Shown in pieces: positions 1 to 7,429 of a stretch of DNA of 22,057 nucleotides (position 1 is the first letter of the stretch; every line of letters begins with the position of its first letter). The DNA is taken from assembly GCA_018882625.1 (NCBI GenBank), contig VERO01000007.1, positions 1 through 22,057 on the forward strand, read 5' to 3'. Below the pieces are notes generated by a model that ran no database searches, was not told the DNA's origin, and was given only the letters and a program-made list of their open reading frames with translations. Position numbers and translations under genes: made by a program. This DNA comes from Phycisphaerales bacterium (GTDB lineage: Bacteria > Planctomycetota > Phycisphaerae > Phycisphaerales > SM1A02).

Positions 1-2
1 AC

Positions 3-1520
3 GCAGAGGACCGTGCTTTCGACGAGCGGACCCACCTGTATGGCGAGGAGTTCCTCTTCGCGGTGCGGAACCTCCTTCGGGGTCACCTGTCGATCTACTG
101 CTCATCGCTAGCGATCCATCATGACGAGGGCGTCACGACCAGCGCCATGCAGGTGGACCGCAAGATGCGGCTGGGATACGTCAATGCCGGTACTGCGGCG
201 AAGCTGGCGAGAGCCGACCTGGACAATGCGCTTGCGGCGGCTGGAGGGGTTCCCGTCAGCGCGAGCGATCCTGCCCTGTTTGGGATGCTCGATCCATCGC
301 GCACAGAGGTGCTGGTGGACCTCCTGTTCTGCCAGCCCGGCTATCACGGCGGCGGCGAGTACGGCAAGGCCGTCTTCCGTGGCCTTGTGCGTGCGGCAGC
401 CGCACGCGCGGATGTGCGGATCTGGGCGGCGCTAGACCCTGGGCAGTTCATGGAGCCCTGGGTGCTGGAGGAGTGCCGCCGTGCAGGTGTCCGAGTGATC
501 GAGGTCAAGTCGTTTGGCGACATCGTGCGTCTGGTCAATGCCGACCGATTTGACTCGTTCTTCTGCCCTGCGATTGTCGCCTACACGGGCTACGAGTACA
601 TGAGGAGAGCGGGAACGAAACTGCCATTCACGTGCACCCGCACCCGAGTGACCGGAACCCTCCTGGACATCAGGGATCTGCAGCTCGCCGAGGAGCGACA
701 GCAGATCCTTTGCCACATCGGGCAGATTGGCGCGGATTCGGGGCATCTCGCGAAGGCGGCCGGTTCGTTCCTGTCGGGTCTGGCGCCGCAGGCGGAGGAG
801 CTCACCTCGATGTATGCGAGCATGTGCGCCGACCCGCACGTATCTGCGCTGATCACGATCTCGGAGTTCTGCAGTGCGTCGATCGCGCAGCGCTTTCGGG
901 TCGCGTCAGGGAGGCTGCATGTGCTGTTTCCCTCCGAGCGGCCGGAGATCAGGCCAAGAGCGATCTCCATCCCTGATTTAGGGGTTCCGCCCGCCCCCTA
1001 TGGAGTGATGGTGAGTGCTGGCCGCGCAGAGAAGAATGCCGTGTCAGCGATTGTCGCGTTCCAGCGACTCCTGGCTTCGGCCGCCGCATCATCGCTCCCG
1101 CCGAATCTGAAGCTGGTGCTCGTGGGCGTGGGCTCCATTCGTGACTGTGGCGCACCGGCAAGCTGGCCCTCAAGTGGGGTGGTGTGCCTTCCGCACCTGC
1201 CTGTGGAGGGGCTTGAGGCCCTGATTGCGGGCGCACGGTTCCTGCTTTACCCCTCCTTCAACGAGGGATTCGGATATCCGCCACTTGAGGCGATGAGGCA
1301 CGGCGTGCCAAGTGTGGTATCGCGGTCAACTTCGATTCCCGAGGTCTGCGGCGATGCAGCCGTGTACTGCGATCCGATGGATGTCGAATCGATCGCGATG
1401 GGCATCAGGAGAGTGCTGCTCGATCCTCCCTCTCCGCAGGCGCTTCGGTCCCAGTACCTGAGTGTCAGCGGACGGCAGCAGCGCGACCTCGCGACCCTCG
1501 TCGACCTCATCGTCGGATGA
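3..1520 (+). CDS. GT2-GT4 two-domain glycosyltransferase, 5' end outside window
   Basis: The reading frame is open from the first full codon at position 3, so the start lies upstream. Bases 18-146 encode FDERTHLYGEEF, then IYCSSLAIHHDEG. This resembles the C-terminal end of GT2 (GT-A fold) rhamnosyltransferase-like enzymes, where a D/E-rich 'LYGEE' segment and a conserved HH lie near the catalytic site. From about base 310 a second, GT4-type (GT-B) glycosyltransferase follows. It has VSAGRAEKN at the start of its nucleotide-sugar domain and the E-x7-E signature NEGFGYPPLEAM at 1260-1295, followed by SIPEVCGDAAVYCDP, all typical of GT4. A GTG at 63 could be called as a start, but the upstream residues are clearly homologous in style, so this reads as one fused protein cut by the window edge. 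It probably adds two sugars to a lipid-linked glycan at the inner face of the membrane. It converges on the dehydratase gene with only 24 bases between stops. Confidence 0.85.
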   Translation, partial: AEDRAFDERTHLYGEEFLFAVRNLLRGHLSIYCSSLAIHHDEGVTTSAMQVDRKMRLGYVNAGTAAKLARADLDNALAAAGGVPVSASDPALFGMLDPSRTEVLVDLLFCQPGYHGGGEYGKAVFRGLVRAAAARADVRIWAALDPGQFMEPWVLEECRRAGVRVIEVKSFGDIVRLVNADRFDSFFCPAIVAYTGYEYMRRAGTKLPFTCTRTRVTGTLLDIRDLQLAEERQQILCHIGQIGADSGHLAKAAGSFLSGLAPQAEELTSMYASMCADPHVSALITISEFCSASIAQRFRVASGRLHVLFPSERPEIRPRAISIPDLGVPPAPYGVMVSAGRAEKNAVSAIVAFQRLLASAAASSLPPNLKLVLVGVGSIRDCGAPASWPSSGVVCLPHLPVEGLEALIAGARFLLYPSFNEGFGYPPLEAMRHGVPSVVSRSTSIPEVCGDAAVYCDPMDVESIAMGIRRVLLDPPSPQALRSQYLSVSGRQQRDLATLVDLIVG

Positions 1521-1544
1521 GGCCATCGGGATCCCCCGAGGGCG

Positions 1545-2504
1545 TCAGTCCATCTTCCTCCTGGCGTTAACCATCATGCGCACGACGTCGGGCATGCGAT
1601 ACACGGCATTCCATCCGATCACGGCGGCGGCGCGGGAAGGATCGGCCCTCCCGCACGAGATCTCCGATGGCCTGACCAGGCTCGGGTCATGCGTGACGTG
1701 CTTGCGCCAGTCGAGGCCGAGGCACTGGAAGGTCTCGCTGACGAACTCCTGAAGCGAGTGTGTCTCTCCAGTGGCGATCACCAGATCCTCTGGCTGCTCC
1801 ATCTGGAGCATCTTGTGCATGGCGGTGACGTACTCGGGCGCCCAGCCCCAGTCTCGCTGTACCGACAGATCCCCGAGTGTCAGGGTGTGCTGCTGCCCGC
1901 GCGCGATCCGGCACGCGGCGGCCACGATCTTCTGGGTGACGAACCGATCAGGCCTCAGGGGACTTTCGTGGTTGAAGAGGATCCCGGTGCAGGCGTGAAG
2001 GCCATAGGCCTCGCGGTACTGGGCAACCTGCCAGAAGCTTGTGGCCTTCGCGATGCCATAGGGGCTCCGGGGCCGGAAGACCGTGGCCTCGTTCGCCCTT
2101 GACTCTCCGGTGTTGCCGAAGACCTCAGAGCTTCCGGCGTTGTAGAGGCGGATTGGCGCCTTGAGGATCCGCATGGCCTCAAGCAGGTTGAGCACGCCCA
2201 CCACGATGCTCTCGAATGTCTCGACCGGCTGGTCGAACGACATCCGCACAGACGTCTGTCCGGCCAAGTTGTAGATCTCGTCGGGGCAGACGCGCGCCAC
2301 AACATGCATCGTCGAGCGGAAGTCCACCGGGGACATCGAGTGCAACTCGACACGGTCGCGAAGCCCGAGGGCATGCAATCCCTCGAAGCGACTTGCATCC
2401 GCATCGCGGCTGGTGCCCGCGACACGGTAGCCCGATGAAATCAGGTGTGCAGCAAGGTACGCGCCATCCTGGCCGCCGATTCCAGTGATGAGGGCCGTCT
2501 TCAC
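1545..2504 (-). CDS. gmd: GDP-mannose 4,6-dehydratase
   Basis: The 319-aa product is an extended short-chain dehydrogenase that would convert GDP-D-mannose to GDP-4-keto-6-deoxy-D-mannose, the branch-point precursor of GDP-fucose, GDP-D-rhamnose and related sugars, in the cytosol. The Rossmann NADP-binding motif TGIGGQDGAYL is at residues 7-17, very close to the TGITGQDGSYL usual for this enzyme. GSSEVFG (124-130) supplies the catalytic Ser/Glu region, Y149 and K153 form the YxxxK pair, and the family-specific NHESP motif is at 178-182, followed by FVTQKI. At 319 residues it is slightly short for the family, but it is complete to VRMMV near the C-terminus. The chosen start is GTG at 2504 because it begins directly at the first beta-strand; no good ribosome binding site precedes it. 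It is last in the minus-strand polysaccharide run. No epimerase/reductase (fcl or rmd) is in the window, so the final sugar is unknown. Confidence 0.9.
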   Translation of the reverse strand: MKTALITGIGGQDGAYLAAHLISSGYRVAGTSRDADASRFEGLHALGLRDRVELHSMSPVDFRSTMHVVARVCPDEIYNLAGQTSVRMSFDQPVETFESIVVGVLNLLEAMRILKAPIRLYNAGSSEVFGNTGESRANEATVFRPRSPYGIAKATSFWQVAQYREAYGLHACTGILFNHESPLRPDRFVTQKIVAAACRIARGQQHTLTLGDLSVQRDWGWAPEYVTAMHKMLQMEQPEDLVIATGETHSLQEFVSETFQCLGLDWRKHVTHDPSLVRPSEISCGRADPSRAAAVIGWNAVYRMPDVVRMMVNARRKMD

Positions 2505-2547
2505 GGGTACGAAGTTAGTGGGAGACCGCGAGGTGCAGGGGGAAACT

Positions 2548-2573
2548 CCTCACGCCGTCGCCTGAGCGTGAGG
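2548..2573 (-). other. Hairpin upstream of gmd
   Basis: An 8-bp inverted repeat (CCTCACGC at 2548-2555, GCGTGAGG at 2566-2573) with a 10-base loop lies in the 126-base gap between the membrane-protein gene and gmd. On the minus strand it is followed by only a short T run, so it could be a weak terminator, a processing site or chance. Confidence 0.2.
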
Positions 2574-2630
2574 CGCTGTCAGGGTTCGGCGCAGACGGGG
2601 CTGGCGCACGGCTGGCCTAGCTGGCATGTC

Positions 2631-4043
2631 TCAAGGTGCCTTGGGCAGCGGTCCATCAGCCTGCCCATCTGGTGCGTAGTCCGGATGGAGGAATCCCGCA
2701 CGCCGCATGCCATCGAGTCGACGCAGGATCTCGTCAGGGCCATAGTGACGTGAGATCGAACGCAGTGCATCAATTCGGCCTGGATCACGCGCTTCGCGGT
2801 AGATCAGCTGATGCCCCTCGAGGGCGGTTCGCATGTTGGTTCCGTGGATCCTGAAGAGGGGCAGCGCACTAACCGTGACCGCGATGAATACCGCGGAAAT
2901 GGCCATGAGCAGGACTCGCCACGCGTGACTGCGCCGGTTCGAGGCCAGCCAGGCGTAGCAGAGAAGGACCCCCACATGCCAGGCGATCGCTAGGGTCTGG
3001 TAGCGGCTCTGGATCGGATCCGACGAGAGCAGCTGCGTCCTTCCCATCACTACGGCGCCAACACTCCCGACGCCGAAGATCATCAGCGCGTAGGCGACTC
3101 CAAGCAGGGACGTTCGATCCCGTGGCAAACCCCGCCAGCTTGCAATCGCCGCAACGGAGCCTGCGGCAAGCGAGAGGGCGCCTGCGATGGCGGCGAGCAT
3201 GGACTTTCCGTGGAAGGAACCGGCTGGATCAAGCGGTGCGCCGAGCACGGTGATCAGCAGTCGCAGCGCGTCCATGGAGTTGTCGAGCCAGCCAGCGGAG
3301 ACGTCCGCTCGCGCTCCAGCCAAACCGGATCCGGCCAGCAGGGTCCATGCGGTTGTCGCAGTGGCGCAGAAGGCGCCAGCTGCAAGCGCAGGCCATGCGC
3401 GTGTCGCGGGCTCGTGCCGAACTCGCAGGGCGAGGGCCGGCAAGAGTGCCCAGCCGACGAAGATGCCATTGACCATGATCATGGGCGCCAATATCGCCGC
3501 AGCTGCCATGATCGCAGCGGCGGTCCAGGCGCTCCGTGACCAAGCGACGGCGGCCGCGGCGGCAACCACGAGAAGCGGTAGCAAGAACCAAGGCGTCTGA
3601 AATGCCCACAGCCAGTTCTGCCACTGGCACCAGCTCGTGAACAGCACCGATACTGCGATGCTGGCGGCTGCGAGCTCCCATCGACTGAGCGGAAGCCGCG
3701 CAATGGCCTTGAGAATGATCGCCAGCGACACCAGTGCGATGCCCGCGTTCAGGAGCAGGATGGCTCGGTAGTCACCTGCACTCAGGACAAGCGTGGCGTG
3801 TGTGACAAGCCTCGGTACCGCGAGGCGGTGCTCGTTGTGGAGCGCAAGGAGGGAGACGGCCGTAATGCCATTGTCGTTCCAGTCGATGCTCGTCTTGATG
3901 TGATCCCAGTCATCGGCGATAGGTACGTTCACGCCGAAGCTGCCGACGTAGTAGACCAGTAGCGCGGCGCCCAGGAGCCATGCTGCTGCAGCCACAGTCC
4001 AGTGGAGCCGAGGGGCTTCGCTGTTGCATTCAGCGTGCTGCAT
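2631..4043 (-). CDS. Multi-pass membrane protein, possible GT-C-like glycosyltransferase
   Basis: I do not recognise a named family for this 470-aa protein. It begins with a transmembrane helix (about residues 16-35), then a loop with ADDWDH (43-48) and HNEHRLAVPRL (69-79), followed by roughly nine further hydrophobic segments and a soluble C-terminal tail of about 60 residues. Acidic residues in the first extracytoplasmic loop followed by multiple helices is the general plan of GT-C glycosyltransferases that use polyprenyl-phosphate sugars, so a role in modifying the glycan on the periplasmic side is a reasonable inference, supported by the surrounding genes. The ATG at 4043 overlaps the 3' end of the upstream methyltransferase gene by 14 bases, consistent with co-transcription. 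No Shine-Dalgarno sequence is obvious. It could instead be a transporter or polymerase component. Confidence 0.75.
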   Translation of the reverse strand: MQHAECNSEAPRLHWTVAAAAWLLGAALLVYYVGSFGVNVPIADDWDHIKTSIDWNDNGITAVSLLALHNEHRLAVPRLVTHATLVLSAGDYRAILLLNAGIALVSLAIILKAIARLPLSRWELAAASIAVSVLFTSWCQWQNWLWAFQTPWFLLPLLVVAAAAAVAWSRSAWTAAAIMAAAAILAPMIMVNGIFVGWALLPALALRVRHEPATRAWPALAAGAFCATATTAWTLLAGSGLAGARADVSAGWLDNSMDALRLLITVLGAPLDPAGSFHGKSMLAAIAGALSLAAGSVAAIASWRGLPRDRTSLLGVAYALMIFGVGSVGAVVMGRTQLLSSDPIQSRYQTLAIAWHVGVLLCYAWLASNRRSHAWRVLLMAISAVFIAVTVSALPLFRIHGTNMRTALEGHQLIYREARDPGRIDALRSISRHYGPDEILRRLDGMRRAGFLHPDYAPDGQADGPLPKAP

Positions 4044-4761
4044 GGTGGCGAGGCTTGTGTGTCACCGCTACCTCAATCAGCTCCGCACGGATGCCCCGGC
4101 TGAGGTCGTCAATCACGATGATGTGAGTGAAGAGTCCGCATGCATCGTGGATGTGCCTTGTGATGTCGAACCCCCAGTCGTTGGTCACGAGTGAGCCTTG
4201 GGGGTCGACCGGATTGCCGTGGTACTGGGGCGGCAGGACGTGTTGGATCTCGCCGCGCTCGCCCGGAACCGCTCGGGGAACGCTGGGCTCGTGGCGGCGT
4301 ACGAGGGGTACCGTGAAGATGTGCGCTCCGCCGGGCCGGAGGGTCCTCTCGATTTCCCTGAACACATCCGCCGGCCGCAGCACATGCTCAAGCACGTCTT
4401 GGGTGATGTGCAGGTCGACCGAGTCGTCGGCGAAGGTGAGCCGGCCCAGGTCTTCGCACCTGAATCCGCGGTGGACCGTACCCGGCGGTATCCCAGGGAA
4501 GTACTGCGACGCGACGTACTTGGGACACTCGCGCTGCAGCCGCAGGCTGGTTCCACGGGCCGATGGCGACGACTCGTGAATGACGAGGGAGCGCCACTCC
4601 GGGAAGTGCATCTCAATCACAGCCATCAGGGCGCGCTCGCGGGGGATGCTGCCGCACTGGCTGCAGACGAAGTGATCCCGCAGCCAAGCATCATGGGCGG
4701 TGAAGGACGCCTGTTGATCGCACGCCGGGCATCGGCCTTCCGAGTGCAGATGAACGGTCAT
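4030..4761 (-). CDS. Zinc-ribbon class I SAM-dependent methyltransferase
   Basis: The 243-aa protein has an N-terminal CPAC (11-14) and CSQC (33-36) pair that looks like a zinc ribbon, followed by a Methyltransf_11-like domain. QDVLEHV (121-127) and the helix/loop ending in LRPGG (141-145) match the post-II and motif III region of class I methyltransferases. The usual glycine-rich motif I is missing: the equivalent position reads VIHESSPSARG (59-69), which is seen in a subset of sugar-cluster methyltransferases. The substrate is unknown; O-methylation of a glycan residue or nucleotide sugar is the likely role given the neighbours. The gene lies 10 bases downstream of the GtrII-like gene and overlaps the next membrane-protein gene by 14 bases, so it is in the middle of a translationally packed operon. 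Confidence 0.85.
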   Translation of the reverse strand: MTVHLHSEGRCPACDQQASFTAHDAWLRDHFVCSQCGSIPRERALMAVIEMHFPEWRSLVIHESSPSARGTSLRLQRECPKYVASQYFPGIPPGTVHRGFRCEDLGRLTFADDSVDLHITQDVLEHVLRPADVFREIERTLRPGGAHIFTVPLVRRHEPSVPRAVPGERGEIQHVLPPQYHGNPVDPQGSLVTNDWGFDITRHIHDACGLFTHIIVIDDLSRGIRAELIEVAVTHKPRHHAAR

Positions 4762-4771
4762 GGCAAGCCGC

Positions 4772-6328
4772 TCAATCCCGCGTCCAGGTCACGGGGGACG
4801 TGGGCTGGTAGGGTTCCATCACGACCACGACGGTGTCATGGTGCAGGTAGACAGATCCATCCGATGGCCAATGGGGCCGATTAGCCGCAGACCGTAACGC
4901 ATCTTCGACCTCGGCCCGGTTCGGGGCACGGAAAGCGCTCCAGCCGGCGAAGAAGTTCAGCGTCAGCACCTGCCGGTACGGCGCCAAGGTGTTCGAGTAC
5001 AGGTGGATGCCGCGTGGCTCGTCCCGTACGAAATCGGACCACATGAACCTTGGCTCTGCTCCGACCATGACGAGCGCTCTCGGCTCCTGGCCAGCCGGGT
5101 TGAGCAGCGGCTCGGCACGCGAAAGAACGCGGTTCATTAGGTTGACGTCATAGACGGTCTTGAAGGCCGCAGCGTTGCTCTGCTGGCTACCGGTCACTAC
5201 GAGTCCAGCGCACATCAGGCCGATGGCCCATAGGACTGGTGCCGCGCCCGGTATTGCGCAAAGGACGCAGGCCGTGAAGAAGGTGGTGACGTATCCGTCT
5301 GCGGCAAGGATGCGGCCGGCAACAGCCCATGTGTTCTTGTTGATGATCTGCGCGGCCTGAAGTGCAAGCGGCATGAGGGCAATGGCGGCAATGGCCATGG
5401 CGAGCATGGGCCAGCCGTGCCGGCGTGCGCGGGTCAGGGCTGCAAGAACGCCGGCAATCAGCAGTGCAGGCGGAATCCAAGCCAAGGGTCCCGGCAGGTA
5501 GTCGACCGGCACGAGGAGCCGTGCGGCGCATGTCGGATAGGCCAGTGCGGCGGCGGAGATCGCCTGCTGGATCGTGTTCGTGTACGTACGACTTCCTGCC
5601 GCAGGTTCCCCAAGGAGCCGCGTGGAGAGGAAGTACAGGCTTCCCGCGGCGCAGATCGCGACCACCAGTACCGCGTGCTTTCGTAGGTGCTGCTGTGCTC
5701 GGTGCGGCGTGGCCGCTGCCGCAGAGAGAGTGCCATACGGAATCAGTAGGACGCATGCGAGGGCGAGGAGGACGATCAGCGACACCTTTGGCTGGTAGCA
5801 CGCGATTGCGGCAAGGAACAGTGCCGCACACGCCGTCACCGAGCGCCAAGACGTTGGCGAGTGGCGCCAGACAAGCATCCCGGCCAGGACTGCCGTATCG
5901 GCAAGCACGAAGTAGAGCTGGTCGACAGGGAAGCTGTAGTAGTCCATGAACGCCGGGTAGAGGCTGAGCGCTGCCGCCACCAGAAGCGTGTCGCGCCTGC
6001 GCGTGACACCGACCAGTGTGGCTAGCAGGATGCCGTTGACGGCCTGCAGAAGGGCAGATCCGGTCATGAGCAGCGGCGCAACGCCCGATCCGCCCTGAAT
6101 CCACACGACGGCGTCGGCAAGCCACCGTCCCACCGCGCGATAGTGCGGATACGGGTGGAGCGTGGCGGAGGGGAAGGTGTGATTCGTGAAGATCGGGAGC
6201 GTGAACAGGTACATGTACGTCACGAACTGCAGTGCAGCCACTGCCGCAACGATCGTGCCGTACTCGCGGAGCCACCCTCTGATCGTGCTGCCGCGCTCGG
6301 GGATCTGGCCTGTCGAAATCACGCGCAT
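4772..6328 (-). CDS. GtrII-like membrane glucosyltransferase family protein
   Basis: The 518-aa product has about ten hydrophobic segments and the N-terminal pattern NHTFP ... YPHYRAVGRWL (about residues 49-70) followed by LLMTGSALLQAVNGILLATLV. This resembles GtrII-type proteins, which transfer glucosyl or similar residues from a polyprenyl carrier to O-antigen on the periplasmic side. The C-terminal 110 residues are a soluble domain. The open frame extends to 6988, but that extension runs antisense to the transmembrane core of the next gene. The ATG at 6328 is preferred because it has a strong ribosome binding site (GGGGGA six bases upstream) and overlaps the preceding stop by 10 bases. Family assignment is by overall pattern only; a different polyprenyl-dependent glycosyltransferase is possible. 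Confidence 0.75.
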   Translation of the reverse strand: MRVISTGQIPERGSTIRGWLREYGTIVAAVAALQFVTYMYLFTLPIFTNHTFPSATLHPYPHYRAVGRWLADAVVWIQGGSGVAPLLMTGSALLQAVNGILLATLVGVTRRRDTLLVAAALSLYPAFMDYYSFPVDQLYFVLADTAVLAGMLVWRHSPTSWRSVTACAALFLAAIACYQPKVSLIVLLALACVLLIPYGTLSAAAATPHRAQQHLRKHAVLVVAICAAGSLYFLSTRLLGEPAAGSRTYTNTIQQAISAAALAYPTCAARLLVPVDYLPGPLAWIPPALLIAGVLAALTRARRHGWPMLAMAIAAIALMPLALQAAQIINKNTWAVAGRILAADGYVTTFFTACVLCAIPGAAPVLWAIGLMCAGLVVTGSQQSNAAAFKTVYDVNLMNRVLSRAEPLLNPAGQEPRALVMVGAEPRFMWSDFVRDEPRGIHLYSNTLAPYRQVLTLNFFAGWSAFRAPNRAEVEDALRSAANRPHWPSDGSVYLHHDTVVVVMEPYQPTSPVTWTRD

Positions 6329-7359
6329 TGATTGTCCCCCACCCCATGCACGCCTGACCTCGCCGCGATCGCCAGCGCCGCCGCAACCGCGTACGCGGCG
6401 ATCGTGGCGATCCAGCGGTAGGTGGGCATCTCGATCGCCACATAGACGGCTGGCAGGAAGAGCAGGTTCATGCTCACGAACACCGCCACCACCTTGCCGT
6501 GCGACCGCAGCAGGCGTGACAGGTTCTGGTACGCGTGCGCGCGGTGCGCCTGCATGATGTTCTCGCCGCGGTAGGCGCGGCGAATCACGCACACTGTGGC
6601 ATCGGCGACGAACAGCGCAGGCAGGATCAGCCACGCGGAGAGCAGGCCAGGCAGCCGCACCGAATCCTGGATGGCCAGCGCCGCCAGCGTGAACCCAAGC
6701 CACGTGCTGCCGCCGTCGCCCATGAAGATGCGCGCCGGCGCAAGGTTCCACGGCAGGAACCCCACCAGCGCCGCGGCGATCACCACGAGCGCGAGCAGGA
6801 ATGGCGTGGGCGCACCTGTGAACGCAGAAACCGCAAGCCCGCCGAGCGCGATGTAAAGGCACTCGGTGGCACACAGCCCATCGATGCCATCCATGAAGTT
6901 GAAGAGGTTGGCGCTCCACGTGAGCATGAACGCCGCACCCGCGATGTAGCCCGCATACTCGATGCCCTGCGGGCCGCGCGCTCGCCACAGGATGAGCGTG
7001 GCGATCACCGCAGCGGCCACGGCCTGAGCCGCAAGCCGGATCCAGGGCTCGATGCGGCGCCGGTCATCGATGTATCCCATCAGCGCAATGGCGGCCCCAA
7101 CAAGCGCGGTAGTGAGCAGCACGTAGTCGCCCCACGCCAGCGAGATGCTGACCCATGCAATCGTCACCGGCAGCACGAAGCCCATGCCGCCACCGACTGG
7201 GGTGGGCCGTGTGTGCGACCCGCGCGCATGCGGCTGCACGATGTGGCCGGTGCGCAGCGCGACCGTCCGCATGCACCACGTGCCGGCGAAGGCGGCAACG
7301 GCGGACAGTGGCGCCATCCATGCAGTATCGGGGAGCCACGCTGTCTCGATCGCATTCAT
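6319..7359 (-). CDS. WecA/WbpL-type polyprenyl-phosphate sugar-1-phosphate transferase
   Basis: The 346-aa integral membrane enzyme belongs to the MraY/WecA superfamily and would start glycan assembly by moving a HexNAc-1-phosphate from a UDP-sugar to undecaprenyl phosphate at the cytoplasmic face. Motifs appear in the expected order: RPTPVGGG (51-58), YIDDRRR (96-102), NLFNFMDGIDG (151-161), FMGDGGS (212-218) and AHRAHAYQ (271-278). The last, an HRxHxYQ loop, is typical of WecA/WbpL rather than MraY. The length matches WbpL-like proteins. The open frame continues to 7683, but the extra 108 codons run antisense to the ligase gene and lack homology-like character. The ATG at 7359 places the start just before the first transmembrane helix. 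It overlaps the GtrII-like gene downstream. Confidence 0.9.
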   Translation of the reverse strand: MNAIETAWLPDTAWMAPLSAVAAFAGTWCMRTVALRTGHIVQPHARGSHTRPTPVGGGMGFVLPVTIAWVSISLAWGDYVLLTTALVGAAIALMGYIDDRRRIEPWIRLAAQAVAAAVIATLILWRARGPQGIEYAGYIAGAAFMLTWSANLFNFMDGIDGLCATECLYIALGGLAVSAFTGAPTPFLLALVVIAAALVGFLPWNLAPARIFMGDGGSTWLGFTLAALAIQDSVRLPGLLSAWLILPALFVADATVCVIRRAYRGENIMQAHRAHAYQNLSRLLRSHGKVVAVFVSMNLLFLPAVYVAIEMPTYRWIATIAAYAVAAALAIAARSGVHGVGDNQCA

Positions 7360-7429
7360 CTGGAGAGTTCTGTATCGGGTGAAGGTGCGGCAGCAATCGA
7401 CTTCTGTGTGCCGATGCCGCCGGACCCCA

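Noticed and set aside
6329..6988. A 220-codon N-terminal extension of the GtrII-like protein
   Set aside because: It lies opposite the transmembrane core and catalytic motifs of the WecA-like gene in another frame, and the ATG at 6328 has a strong ribosome binding site.
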